Shown: positions 9,307 through 16,327 of the stretch, piece after piece
Numbering within the stretch: position 1 is the first letter of the stretch
How the letters are laid out: every line of letters starts with the position of its first letter
From: Pseudodesulfovibrio hydrargyri
GTDB taxonomy: Bacteria; Desulfobacterota; Desulfovibrionia; Desulfovibrionales; Desulfovibrionaceae
Direction of reading: 5' to 3'
Length of the DNA stretch: 64,000 nt
NCBI RefSeq assembly: GCF_001874525.1
Contig: NZ_LKAQ01000004.1
Span: 62,001-126,000, forward strand
Position numbers and translations under genes: made by a program
The notes under the pieces: model-generated
Database searches by the model: none
Told to the model about the DNA's origin: nothing
The model's input: the letters and a program-made list of their open reading frames with translations, nothing else

Positions 9307-9380
9307 AGCAGACTCCTTATCATGTGAATGCCATTACCATTGATATGGGGCATGAATCGACCAGCTCTTTTTGTTCATCC

Positions 9381-9399
9381 AATACTCCTTGGGAGTATT
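9381..9399. promoter_or_regulatory. Perfect inverted repeat upstream of endonuclease gene
   Basis: AATACTCC and GGAGTATT flank a 3-base centre, a perfect 8-bp inverted repeat about 75 bp upstream of the likely endonuclease start at 9306. Its size and place fit a dimeric repressor or a restriction-controller operator. No controller gene is visible nearby, so the bound protein is unknown. Confidence 0.4.
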
Positions 9400-9491
9400 A
9401 AACGGTACAAAGAACTCATTAAAACATCTACTACTCATTCATAACCCATTGAAAAATTGACTTTTCCCGGCGCTTTTTGAATCACAATTAG

Positions 9492-9565
9492 CATTTGTAT
9501 ATTCTTTTGTATATCCCACGAAAAAAGGGTTAGAAGGAAAACCTTCTAACCCTTTATAATCATTG
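9492..9565. repeat. Direct repeat copy A of the tRNA-Ala 3' flank
   Basis: This 74-bp stretch matches 13745-13818 without gaps at an offset of 4,253 bp, with only a few differences. It includes a terminator-like hairpin (9524-9555). One base in each hairpin arm differs from copy B, and the two changes compensate, keeping the pairing. The right limit of similarity falls at the point matching the last base of the tRNA-Ala gene beside copy B, but no tRNA sequence is present here. This looks like a footprint of insertion or duplication next to the tRNA. Confidence 0.75.
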
Positions 9566-9604
9566 CTTGAGACAACGTCCCCTCTAGTCTGGCAGATAAC
9601 CATC

Positions 9605-10135
9605 TCACGACTTCTCGTCATCATCTATTAGCCGAAGCATGTCCCTCTCAGCAAACACACAGCCATCAATGTCTTTGCCGCTATAGGGTGTTTCGTTGAG
9701 TAACCCCGTAATCCATTGAATCTCACCACTCGTCCTCGGCAAATGACCAAGCCGATTCTTCAACATGTACTCCATGTTGAACTTCATATCGTTCATCGTT
9801 CCAAGCACACTGCGGCTATAGGTCTTGCCATAAGAGAACGGGCCAAGCAGCAACTTGGCTTGAGCTATTTGCGCTGATGTTGCCCCAATGTCCTGAAGAG
9901 CTATCTCGAAGTGCTCTATGAACACCTTGTCGAAGTTCATGAAGTCCTTCTTGACCAAGCCGGGCATGAATACGGCAAACCGAGTTTCATCGTTGACCAG
10001 TAGAACTGATTTTCTACGAAAGAATCTAAAGATGTTGCCATGCCAGCCTTGTAGCCCACGTTGATTGGTAGGCTCTAGGATTTGTGTTGGCTTGATCTCA
10101 GCCAAAAGCTTCTGAGTGCATCCGATGTAAGGCAT
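9605..10135 (-). CDS. DUF6933-like protein
   Basis: A 176-residue soluble protein. The N-terminus (IGCTQKLL, then WHGNIF, then RRKSVLLVNDETRFAVFMPGL) matches my recollection of the DUF6933 family, small proteins of unknown function that often lie in mobile or toxin-rich regions. The rest is helical. The gene stands alone on the minus strand between the copy A repeat and the broken transposase. Ribosome binding is weak (GAGATCAT). The family call is from pattern memory only. Confidence 0.55.
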   Translation of the reverse strand: MPYIGCTQKLLAEIKPTQILEPTNQRGLQGWHGNIFRFFRRKSVLLVNDETRFAVFMPGLVKKDFMNFDKVFIEHFEIALQDIGATSAQIAQAKLLLGPFSYGKTYSRSVLGTMNDMKFNMEYMLKNRLGHLPRTSGEIQWITGLLNETPYSGKDIDGCVFAERDMLRLIDDDEKS

Positions 10136-10255
10136 CTATGATCTCATCTGGTTGGGTGGCGAAGAATTCCTCACTCAGATAGTCACAATCGGACTCAGGA
10201 TCAACTCAAAGGGATTATCTAGGATGACATGGTGGGTTATTCATTAAATTGGTAT

Positions 10256-10291
10256 GGTGTCCCCCTAATTCCCTGGTGTCCCCCTAATTCC
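10256..10291. repeat. Two short tandem GTGTCCCCC-type repeats
   Basis: A 17-base unit, GGTGTCCCCCTAATTCC, occurs at 10256-10272 and again at 10275-10291. It runs into the truncated 3' end of the transposase fragment, and GTGTCCCC motifs of this kind commonly mark the ends of REP-type transposase elements (knowledge from memory). Related GTGTCCCC sequences occur at 10516-10533 and, inverted, at 13682-13699. Confidence 0.6.
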
Positions 10292-10492
10292 TGGAACTGA
10301 AATCAGGTGCACATGGTTGGGCATCAAACAGTACGCCCAGATATCCACTCCCCATTTGACGCACCACTCGTTCATAACAGTCATATATACTTGACAATCC
10401 TCATCACAGAAGAATACTTGCTGCCTGCGATTGCCGCGCTGTGTTATGTGGTGTGGCTGTTCCGCTGCAACCACTCGTGCTAATCTTGCCAT
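10265..10492 (-). pseudogene. Truncated REP-associated (Y1) transposase
   Basis: The 75 codons begin with the typical start of REP-type/IS200-like transposases (MARLARVV, HHITQRGNR, then VFFCDEDCQVY) and reach the metal-binding HxH motif in YCLMPNHVHLI. The frame then runs into the GTGTCCCCC repeats and stops, so the helix carrying the catalytic tyrosine and the rest of the usual 200-300 residues are missing. It cannot be active by itself. It shows that a single-strand transposon once occupied this part of the island. Confidence 0.8.
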
Positions 10493-10976
10493 GACGAATT
10501 CCTAGCAGAAAATAGTATTGTGTCCCCAGATTTACAGAATGCCATTCAAAGCAGACCAACTCAACATACTGTTTTAAAACATCTTTATATCAAATAATCG
10601 CCTTTCCAACCTAGCAATTGCTGGTTTTGTAGTGTCAAATTGTAGTGCGAACATTAAGGTATGATTGTGGGCTAAACAACATATGGGCCAGTTATCTGGG
10701 ACAGCCCCTAGGGTTGTGCTCCTTTCCCAAGATTGGATTCTGAGCACAATGTCTGAGGATTTTCGATAGAGGTCTCTCCGCCTTTGCTCCATTGCGTTTC
10801 CCGGAAACCGAGCAAAGCAAAGAACTCAGGGCGCATTTTTCTGCCATAACCGCTCCCTGTATATCTTTGCGCCCCTGTATAAACAAATCGCAACCATTGA
10901 CAGATAATTCCTATTCATAGCACTCTCCGGCGTAATCGTTTTTTTCTAATTCATGTTTCCGTTGGAGGCTTTCCCC
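10493..10976. other. No gene seen; contains one arm of a long inverted repeat
   Basis: I see no convincing coding sequence in these 484 bases; the short frames lack ribosome-binding sites and recognisable products. The stretch holds TATTGTGTCCCCAGATTT at 10516-10533, whose exact inverse is at 13682-13699. The last bases carry the GGAGG ribosome-binding site (10964-10968) of the first pentapeptide gene. Confidence 0.5.
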
Positions 10977-12446
10977 GTGGCGAATCCTGAGCATGTCGAA
11001 ATTCTGAAGCAAGGCGTTGAGACCTGGAACAAGTGGCGGGCGAAAAATCCTGGTGTGAAGCCGGAGCTTAGAGAGGCATTCCTCCAACGGGCGAACCTCA
11101 AAGGAGCCAATCTCCAAGAGGCGAATCTCGGAAGAGCAGACCTCAGCGAAGTTGTCTCCTATAATACGAAACGCCAAAAGATGTACTTCCATGGAGCGGA
11201 CCTCCGAGAGGCGGATATCCAAGGGGCGAACCTTAAGGGCGCGAATCTCCAAGGGGCGAACCTCCAAGGGGCAAACCTCCAAGCGACGGTACTTGAGGAG
11301 GCGGATCTCAGGAAGGCGAACCTCATGGAAGCGAATTTCGAAAAGGCGAACCTCGTAAGGGCAGACCTCCAGGTGGCGAAATTCATAGTAGCGAACCTCA
11401 AGGACGCGAACCTCCAAGGGGCGAGCCTCCAAAGGACGAATCTCGTAGGGGCGAACCTCGGGGGGGCAAACCTTGAGAAGGCGAACCTCAGGGGGACGAA
11501 CCTCATGGGGGTGAACCTCAGGGAGGCGAACCTCAAGGGGACGAACTTTGAGAAGGCGAACTTCAAGAAGGCAAATCTTGATGAGGCTAACCTCCAAGGG
11601 GCGAGCCTCGAGGGGGCGGACCTGACCGACTGCAAGTTCTCCTCCCGTGCCCAACTCAATGGACTGACTTCTCGCCTCACCAGCCAGCAGGAAGCCCAGG
11701 CGATTTTCCTTGACGAAAAGGATTTTTATAGCGGCTGGAAATGCCACGTGGAAGGCACTGTTTGGCCGGCAGCGCCCCCCATGCTGCGCCTGCATGTGGA
11801 CGGGCCTCCCCTGTCCCTTGAAGAGTGGGGCGTGCTTCTGATCGCGTTAGGGATAACCTGCAACCGCATCCGGTATCTGCTTGAGACAAGCGATTCGCAG
11901 AAAATCGTGGACGAAGCCATCAAAGGCCCGTGCTTCCCCAATGATCTGCGTCGCGCCATGCGTGTCCTAGCAGTGGAGTCCGGGTCCTGGGAATATCTTA
12001 TCGGGGTGGCCCTGGACACCTTCTCGAAAAAAGAACGGCGTTTTATAGCCCGTGTGGCGCTGTTGCTGGCAGGATGCTGGGTAGCGGCCTGCACCTTCAA
12101 CGAAGCTACCGACGGAATCAGCAAGCTGCGACAAACTCCCCAAGTCGAGACCGAAGCCCTCACCCCGCCGCCTGCGGAAGAAAAAGAATCTCCCGAATCG
12201 GCCCCTCCGGCATCGGACGAACAACTCCCCGCCCTCCAAGAAGGAACCCTGATGGTCGATATATCCGAGGAGGACCGGGCGGCATGCGCTGAACACTTTG
12301 TGGTTCCCGACGAGGTCCGCGCTGAGTTGGGAGACAAGACGGATCTGCTTCCCCAGGCCATGGCCGAATTCATCGCCTTGCAGGCCAAACTCCAATCCTA
12401 CGGATTGACCATGAAATTCTCCGCTGAAAACGTGGAGGATGCGTGA
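10977..12446 (+). CDS. Pentapeptide-repeat protein with C-terminal membrane segment
   Basis: About 490 residues. I place the start at GTG 10977, eight bases after GGAGG, because the product then begins with the same ANPEHV..IL..GVE.WNKWR leader as the next gene; an upstream ATG at 10953 has no ribosome-binding site. From about residue 35 to 215 there are more than 30 A(N/D)LxX pentapeptides, forming a right-handed beta-helix. A helical region follows, then one likely membrane helix (ARVALLLAGCWVAACTF), then an acidic proline-rich stretch and a short C-terminal domain. The function is unknown; some pentapeptide proteins mimic DNA or act as scaffolds. The repetitive codons give long meaningless frames on the opposite strand. 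Confidence 0.85.
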   Translation: MANPEHVEILKQGVETWNKWRAKNPGVKPELREAFLQRANLKGANLQEANLGRADLSEVVSYNTKRQKMYFHGADLREADIQGANLKGANLQGANLQGANLQATVLEEADLRKANLMEANFEKANLVRADLQVAKFIVANLKDANLQGASLQRTNLVGANLGGANLEKANLRGTNLMGVNLREANLKGTNFEKANFKKANLDEANLQGASLEGADLTDCKFSSRAQLNGLTSRLTSQQEAQAIFLDEKDFYSGWKCHVEGTVWPAAPPMLRLHVDGPPLSLEEWGVLLIALGITCNRIRYLLETSDSQKIVDEAIKGPCFPNDLRRAMRVLAVESGSWEYLIGVALDTFSKKERRFIARVALLLAGCWVAACTFNEATDGISKLRQTPQVETEALTPPPAEEKESPESAPPASDEQLPALQEGTLMVDISEEDRAACAEHFVVPDEVRAELGDKTDLLPQAMAEFIALQAKLQSYGLTMKFSAENVEDA

Positions 12447-12508
12447 CCTTCCGCCCGTGGCCATTGACGTAATGATTACCACTCCCCGCGATATCAGGAG
12501 GTCTTTCC

Positions 12509-13426
12509 ATGGCGAATCCCGAACATGTCAGAATCTTGTTGGAAGAGGGCGTTGAGGCCTGGAACAAATGGCGGAAGGAGAATCCTGAAGAAAAACCGGA
12601 CCTTTCCGGGGCGCTCCTCCAAGAGGCGAACCTTAGAGGTGTAAATCTTGCTTTCGCGAACCTCCAAAAGGCTAACCTCTATAAAGCGAACCTCAACGAC
12701 GCAGACATTAGAGGAGCGGACCTCAGCAAGGCAATGCTTGTTAAAACACACCTTATGGCTGCAATTCTTGCTTTTGCAGACCTCCAAGGGGCTAATCTCC
12801 TTGGAGGCAACCTCCAAAGGGCTAATCTCATCGGGACACACCTCTATAAAACGAACCTCAACGGTGCGGACATTAGAGGAGTGAACCTTTATGGGGCGGA
12901 CCTGTCCGAAGCGCACATCATGGGCATACAATACAACAACATAATATGCCGTAGCACCAACGTCCAAGGCTGTCGTGGTAACCAACGGTTTATTCGCCAT
13001 GTCATGGACTTGGACTTCATTGCGGAGGCCAGGGAACGATATCCGCTCAAATATTGGCTGTGGAAATGCACCTCCAACTGTGGACGGTCCATATCGTTGT
13101 GGGCCACCATATCGTTTGGCCTTGCCCTGCTGTTTGGTGTTGCCTTCGCCCGCTACCCGGCCTGGTCCTGGTTGCCTGACTGGCTGCAAAGTTTTCTTGT
13201 CTCCATTGCCCCGTCCTTTAAGTACGGCAACCCCGAAATCCAAGAGGGCTGGTTCACTCCTTATTATTTCAGTATCGTGACCTTCACCACCCTTGGTTTC
13301 GGGGATGTGACGCCAACAGACACGGCAGGACAACTCTGGCTGGCGGCAGAAGTCATTCTCGGCTACATCATGCTCGGTGGCCTGATAACCTTGTTCGCCA
13401 CCAGGATGGTGCGGCAGAGCGGGTAG
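12509..13426 (+). CDS. Pentapeptide-repeat protein fused to a K+-channel-type pore
   Basis: A 305-residue protein starting MANPEHV after an AGGAGG site. It shares its leader with the preceding gene, so the two look like paralogues. Residues 30-140 are A(N/D)Lxx pentapeptides. The C-terminus has a membrane helix (LWATISFGLALLFGVAF), a re-entrant pore with selectivity filter TLGFGDVTP, and a second helix (LWLAAEVILGYIMLGGLITLF), the two-helix layout of Ion_trans_2 potassium channels. It is likely an inner-membrane tetrameric channel with a cytoplasmic beta-helix. The gap to the upstream gene is 62 bp. What the beta-helix senses or scaffolds is unknown. Confidence 0.85.
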   Translation: MANPEHVRILLEEGVEAWNKWRKENPEEKPDLSGALLQEANLRGVNLAFANLQKANLYKANLNDADIRGADLSKAMLVKTHLMAAILAFADLQGANLLGGNLQRANLIGTHLYKTNLNGADIRGVNLYGADLSEAHIMGIQYNNIICRSTNVQGCRGNQRFIRHVMDLDFIAEARERYPLKYWLWKCTSNCGRSISLWATISFGLALLFGVAFARYPAWSWLPDWLQSFLVSIAPSFKYGNPEIQEGWFTPYYFSIVTFTTLGFGDVTPTDTAGQLWLAAEVILGYIMLGGLITLFATRMVRQSG

Positions 13427-13744
13427 AACGGCATGCATCACGTTTTCTCCCATGCTTAGCCCACTAGGTTCTGGTTCTCGACCTTGTTGAGGAAAGAAGT
13501 AATGAGTCCAATTTTTTGAACCGCTTAGTAACAGCCGCTGGTTAAACATGAAGAAGCCCTGACTGCCTCTTGAGCCAAAGCAAAAAAGTTCGCGCCTCCG
13601 TCGCCGTCGCTGACACCACACCGCCAGGAGCAAGCGGGGTTCCGCAAGGGGAAATTGACGACCTCCCGCACGGAAATCTGGAAATCTGGGGACACAATAC
13701 ATAATTCCCATCCTTGCCCAATTCACTTTCTATCCACCAGATTT
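13427..13744. other. No gene seen; mosaic spacer
   Basis: I see no supported gene in these 318 bases. The stretch holds the second arm of the 18-bp inverted repeat (13682-13699) and the doubled GGAAATCT next to it. Otherwise it looks like fragments of unrelated origin. Confidence 0.45.
13682..13699. repeat. Inverted copy of TATTGTGTCCCCAGATTT
   Basis: An exact reverse complement of 10516-10533, 3.15 kb apart. The pair brackets the two pentapeptide genes. GTGTCCCC is also seen at the broken transposase, so the arms may be remnants of REP-type elements rather than ends of one composite transposon. Confidence 0.65.
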
Positions 13745-13816
13745 CATTTGTATATTTTTTTGTATATCCCACGAAAAAAGGCTTAGAAGGAAAACCTTCT
13801 AAGCCTTTAAATTCAT

Positions 13817-13818
<2 letters not shown>
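13745..13818. repeat. Direct repeat copy B, immediately 3' of tRNA-Ala
   Basis: The partner of copy A at 9492-9565. It abuts the 3' end of tRNA-Ala (13817, minus strand) and contains that gene's terminator. It marks the junction between the acquired region and the GC-rich core. Confidence 0.75.
13773..13808 (-). terminator. Terminator of tRNA-Ala
   Basis: The arms AAAGGCTTAGAAGG (13777-13790) and its exact complement (13795-13808) pair around AAAA, followed in the direction of tRNA transcription by a run of Us. It lies 9 bp past the tRNA 3' end. Confidence 0.85.
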
Positions 13819-13892
<74 letters not shown>

Positions 13893-14028
13893 ACGTCGTT
13901 GGGTGGAGGGTAATTAGCCAAGGGGCGCGCGGATGTCAATGGAAAAAATCGGCGGGCGGCCTTGTTGATTGATTCGGGGGCGGTCTTGCAGTAAGAGATG
14001 AGGGCAGTTGGAATCATTAGGAGAATCA

Positions 14029-15027
14029 ATGGGCCAGGTCCTCAAGAAAATTCTGATAAAGCTGTTGTGGGTGGGCGTGGTCTTTCTGGGGATCACGGTC
14101 ATCAGCTTCTGGGTCATCCACCTGGCCCCAGGGTCGCCCACGGACCTGCAGACCACGCTCAATCCCGAGGCGGGCGTGGAGGCGCGCCTCCAGCTCGAAA
14201 AGCTCTACGGCCTGGACCAGCCCCTGCACGTGCAGTACGTGGGCTGGCTGAAGAGGCTGGTGCGCCTCGACTTCGGCCAGTCCATGTCCGGCGACCACAG
14301 GCCGGTCTGGGACAAGATCAGGGAGCGGCTGCCCCTGACCTTCGGCATGAACGTGGCCTCCCTACTCCTGACCCTGCTCATCGCCGTGCCCATCGGCGTG
14401 GCCGCGGCGTGGTGGCGCGGCGGGGCCTTCGACAAAATCTCCACGGTCATCGTGTTCATCGGGTTCGCCATGCCCGGCTTCTGGCTGGCCCTGCTGCTCA
14501 TGCTCTGGCTGGGCATAGCCTGGCCCATCCTGCCCATCTCCGGCCTGACCTCCATGGGCTTCGAGTCCATGTCCGGCCCCGGGCAGTGGTGGGACGTGAC
14601 CAAGCACCTGATCCTGCCCATCTTCATATACACATCGGGCTCCTGGGCGGGCATGTCCCGGTTCATGCGCTCAAGCATGCTCGAAGTCCTGCGCCAGGAC
14701 TACATCATGACCGCACGGGCCAAGGGGCTGTCCAGCCGGGTGGTCCTGTTCAAGCACGCGCTCAGGAACGCGCTCATGCCGGTCATCACCATCCTCGGCC
14801 TGTCGGTCCCGGCGCTCATCGGCGGGTCGGTGATCATCGAGTCCATATTCGCCCTGCCCGGCCTGGGCCAACTCTTCTACCAGGCGGTCATGGCCCGCGA
14901 CTATCCGCTGATCATGGGCTCGCTGGTCCTGGGCGCGGTCCTGACCCTGGCCGGCAACCTGCTGGCCGACGTGGGCTACGGCCTGGCCGACCCGCGCATC
15001 CGCGTGGGCCGGGGGAGGAGCCGATGA
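14029..15027 (+). CDS. ABC transporter permease, DppB/OppB type
   Basis: A 332-residue inner-membrane permease of the peptide/nickel class. It starts MGQVLKKILIKLLW after an AGGAG site. It has the family's N-terminal helix (VGVVFLGITVISFWVIHLAPG), a large periplasmic loop with YGLDQPLHVQY, and the cytoplasmic coupling motif with YIMTARAKGLS (EAA loop) and LRNALMPVIT. It overlaps the next permease by four bases (ATGA). No binding protein or ATPase lies beside it, so the substrate (peptides, nickel or other) cannot be told from this window. Confidence 0.93.
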   Translation: MGQVLKKILIKLLWVGVVFLGITVISFWVIHLAPGSPTDLQTTLNPEAGVEARLQLEKLYGLDQPLHVQYVGWLKRLVRLDFGQSMSGDHRPVWDKIRERLPLTFGMNVASLLLTLLIAVPIGVAAAWWRGGAFDKISTVIVFIGFAMPGFWLALLLMLWLGIAWPILPISGLTSMGFESMSGPGQWWDVTKHLILPIFIYTSGSWAGMSRFMRSSMLEVLRQDYIMTARAKGLSSRVVLFKHALRNALMPVITILGLSVPALIGGSVIIESIFALPGLGQLFYQAVMARDYPLIMGSLVLGAVLTLAGNLLADVGYGLADPRIRVGRGRSR

Positions 15028-15866
15028 AGCGCCGTCCGCTCAAACGCGTCTCCCCATGGGCGCGGCACGCCCTGCTGGTGCTGGGCGCGCTCATAGTCGG
15101 GATCATGTCCTTCGGGGCCGTGTTCGCCCCGCTCATCGCGCCCTACAACCCGAACTTCATCAACGTGGACGCCCTGCTCCTGCCGCCGAGCGCGGCCCAC
15201 ATCATGGGCACGGACGCGCTCGGCCGCGACGTGTTCTCGCGCATCCTCTACGGCGGGCGCGTGTCCCTGTGGGTCGGATTCGTGGCCGTGGGCATCGCCA
15301 CCTCCATCGGCGTGGTCCTGGGGCTCGTCTCCGGCTATTTCGGGCGCATCGTGGACGAGATCATCATGCGCGGGGTGGACGTCATGCTCTGCTTCCCGTC
15401 GTTCTTCCTGATCCTGGCGGTCATCGCCTTCCTGGAGCCGAGCCTGACCAACATCATGATCGTCATCGGCCTGACCGGCTGGATGGGCGTGGCCCGGCTG
15501 GTGCGCGCCGAGACCCTGTCCATCCGCGAACGGGACTATGTTTTGGCCGCCCGCGCCGCCGGGGCCGGGCCAGGGCGGATCATCTTCCGGCACATCATGC
15601 CCAACGCCATGGGCCCGGTGCTGGTGTCCGCCACGCTGGGCGTGGCAGGGGCCATCCTGACCGAGTCCTCGCTCTCCTTCCTCGGCCTGGGCGTGCAGCC
15701 GCCCGACGCCTCCTGGGGCAACATCCTGATGGAGGGCAAGGAAGTCCTGGGCATCGCCTGGTGGCTGTCCGTATTTCCGGGGTTGGCCATCCTGCTGACC
15801 GTGCTCGGCTACAACCTGCTCGGCGAATCCCTGCGCGACCTGCTCGACCCTAGACTCAAGCAATGA
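15024..15866 (+). CDS. ABC transporter permease, DppC/OppC type
   Basis: A 280-residue partner of the DppB-type permease. The N-terminus has a membrane helix (ALLVLGALIVGIMSFGAVF), then the DppC hallmark HIMGTDALGRDVFSRILYG, further helices, and the EAA loop YVLAARAAGAGPGRIIFRHI(MPN). The C-terminus is [12 protein letters not shown], typical of the family. The start overlaps the previous stop and its own stop overlaps the next start, so three genes are translationally coupled. Confidence 0.95.
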   Translation: MKRRPLKRVSPWARHALLVLGALIVGIMSFGAVFAPLIAPYNPNFINVDALLLPPSAAHIMGTDALGRDVFSRILYGGRVSLWVGFVAVGIATSIGVVLGLVSGYFGRIVDEIIMRGVDVMLCFPSFFLILAVIAFLEPSLTNIMIVIGLTGWMGVARLVRAETLSIRERDYVLAARAAGAGPGRIIFRHIMPNAMGPVLVSATLGVAGAILTESSLSFLGLGVQPPDASWGNILMEGKEVLGIAWWLSVFPGLAILLTVLGYNLLGESLRDLLDPRLKQ

Positions 15867-16327
15867 TCCGCATCCGCCAGGCCACGGCCGGGGACGAAGC
15901 ATGCGTCGCGGAGATCATCCGCGCCTCCATGCTCGCCAGCTACGCGCATTTCCTGCCCGAGCACCAGTTCAGGAAGATTCTCGACATGGACCGCCCCGCC
16001 CGGGTGGCCCGCGAAAACGCCTCGAGCTTCAGCCTGGCCGAGGTCGGCGGCGCGCCGGCGGGCGCCCTGCTTCTCAAGGAAAACTATGTGGACCATCTGT
16101 GGGTCCGCCCTGAGTTCATGGGCCTGGGGGTGGGCTCGGCCCTGCTCGACCATGCCGAGGACCGCGCCCGCCGGGCCGGATTCGGCGCGCTGACCCTGGA
16201 CTGCCTGGAGCGCAACAAGAAGGCGCTGAGTTTCTACCAAACCAAGGGGTTCGCCGTGGAGCGGACCTACGTCGCCACCAACTATCTGGCGGGCGAGAAC
16301 GTCCGCCGCATGCTCAAGCCCCTCTAG
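15863..16327 (+). CDS. GNAT-family N-acetyltransferase
   Basis: A 154-residue protein with the GNAT fold: N-terminal [17 protein letters not shown], strand [19 protein letters not shown] (motif A, Q/RxxGxG/A acetyl-CoA loop as MGLGVG), and the late [20 protein letters not shown] that holds the usual NxxAxxFYxxxGF motif. It starts within the stop of the DppC-type gene (ATGA). The substrate is unknown, and coupling to the transporter may be accidental. It ends 4 bp inside the convergent histidine kinase gene. Confidence 0.9.
   Translation: MIRIRQATAGDEACVAEIIRASMLASYAHFLPEHQFRKILDMDRPARVARENASSFSLAEVGGAPAGALLLKENYVDHLWVRPEFMGLGVGSALLDHAEDRARRAGFGALTLDCLERNKKALSFYQTKGFAVERTYVATNYLAGENVRRMLKPL

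Noticed and set aside
10911..11795. A 294-codon minus-strand frame full of (P/R)LEVR repeats
   Set aside because: It is the mirror of the pentapeptide codons on the other strand; the repeat unit explains it fully.
1..13816. Prophage
   Set aside because: No capsid, tail, terminase, integrase or lysis gene is visible; the content fits a defence or genomic island.
13998..15866. A 622-codon frame spanning both permease genes
   Set aside because: Only its last 280 codons are the DppC-type permease; the first part is an out-of-frame reading of the DppB-type gene with proline/histidine/arginine-rich nonsense.
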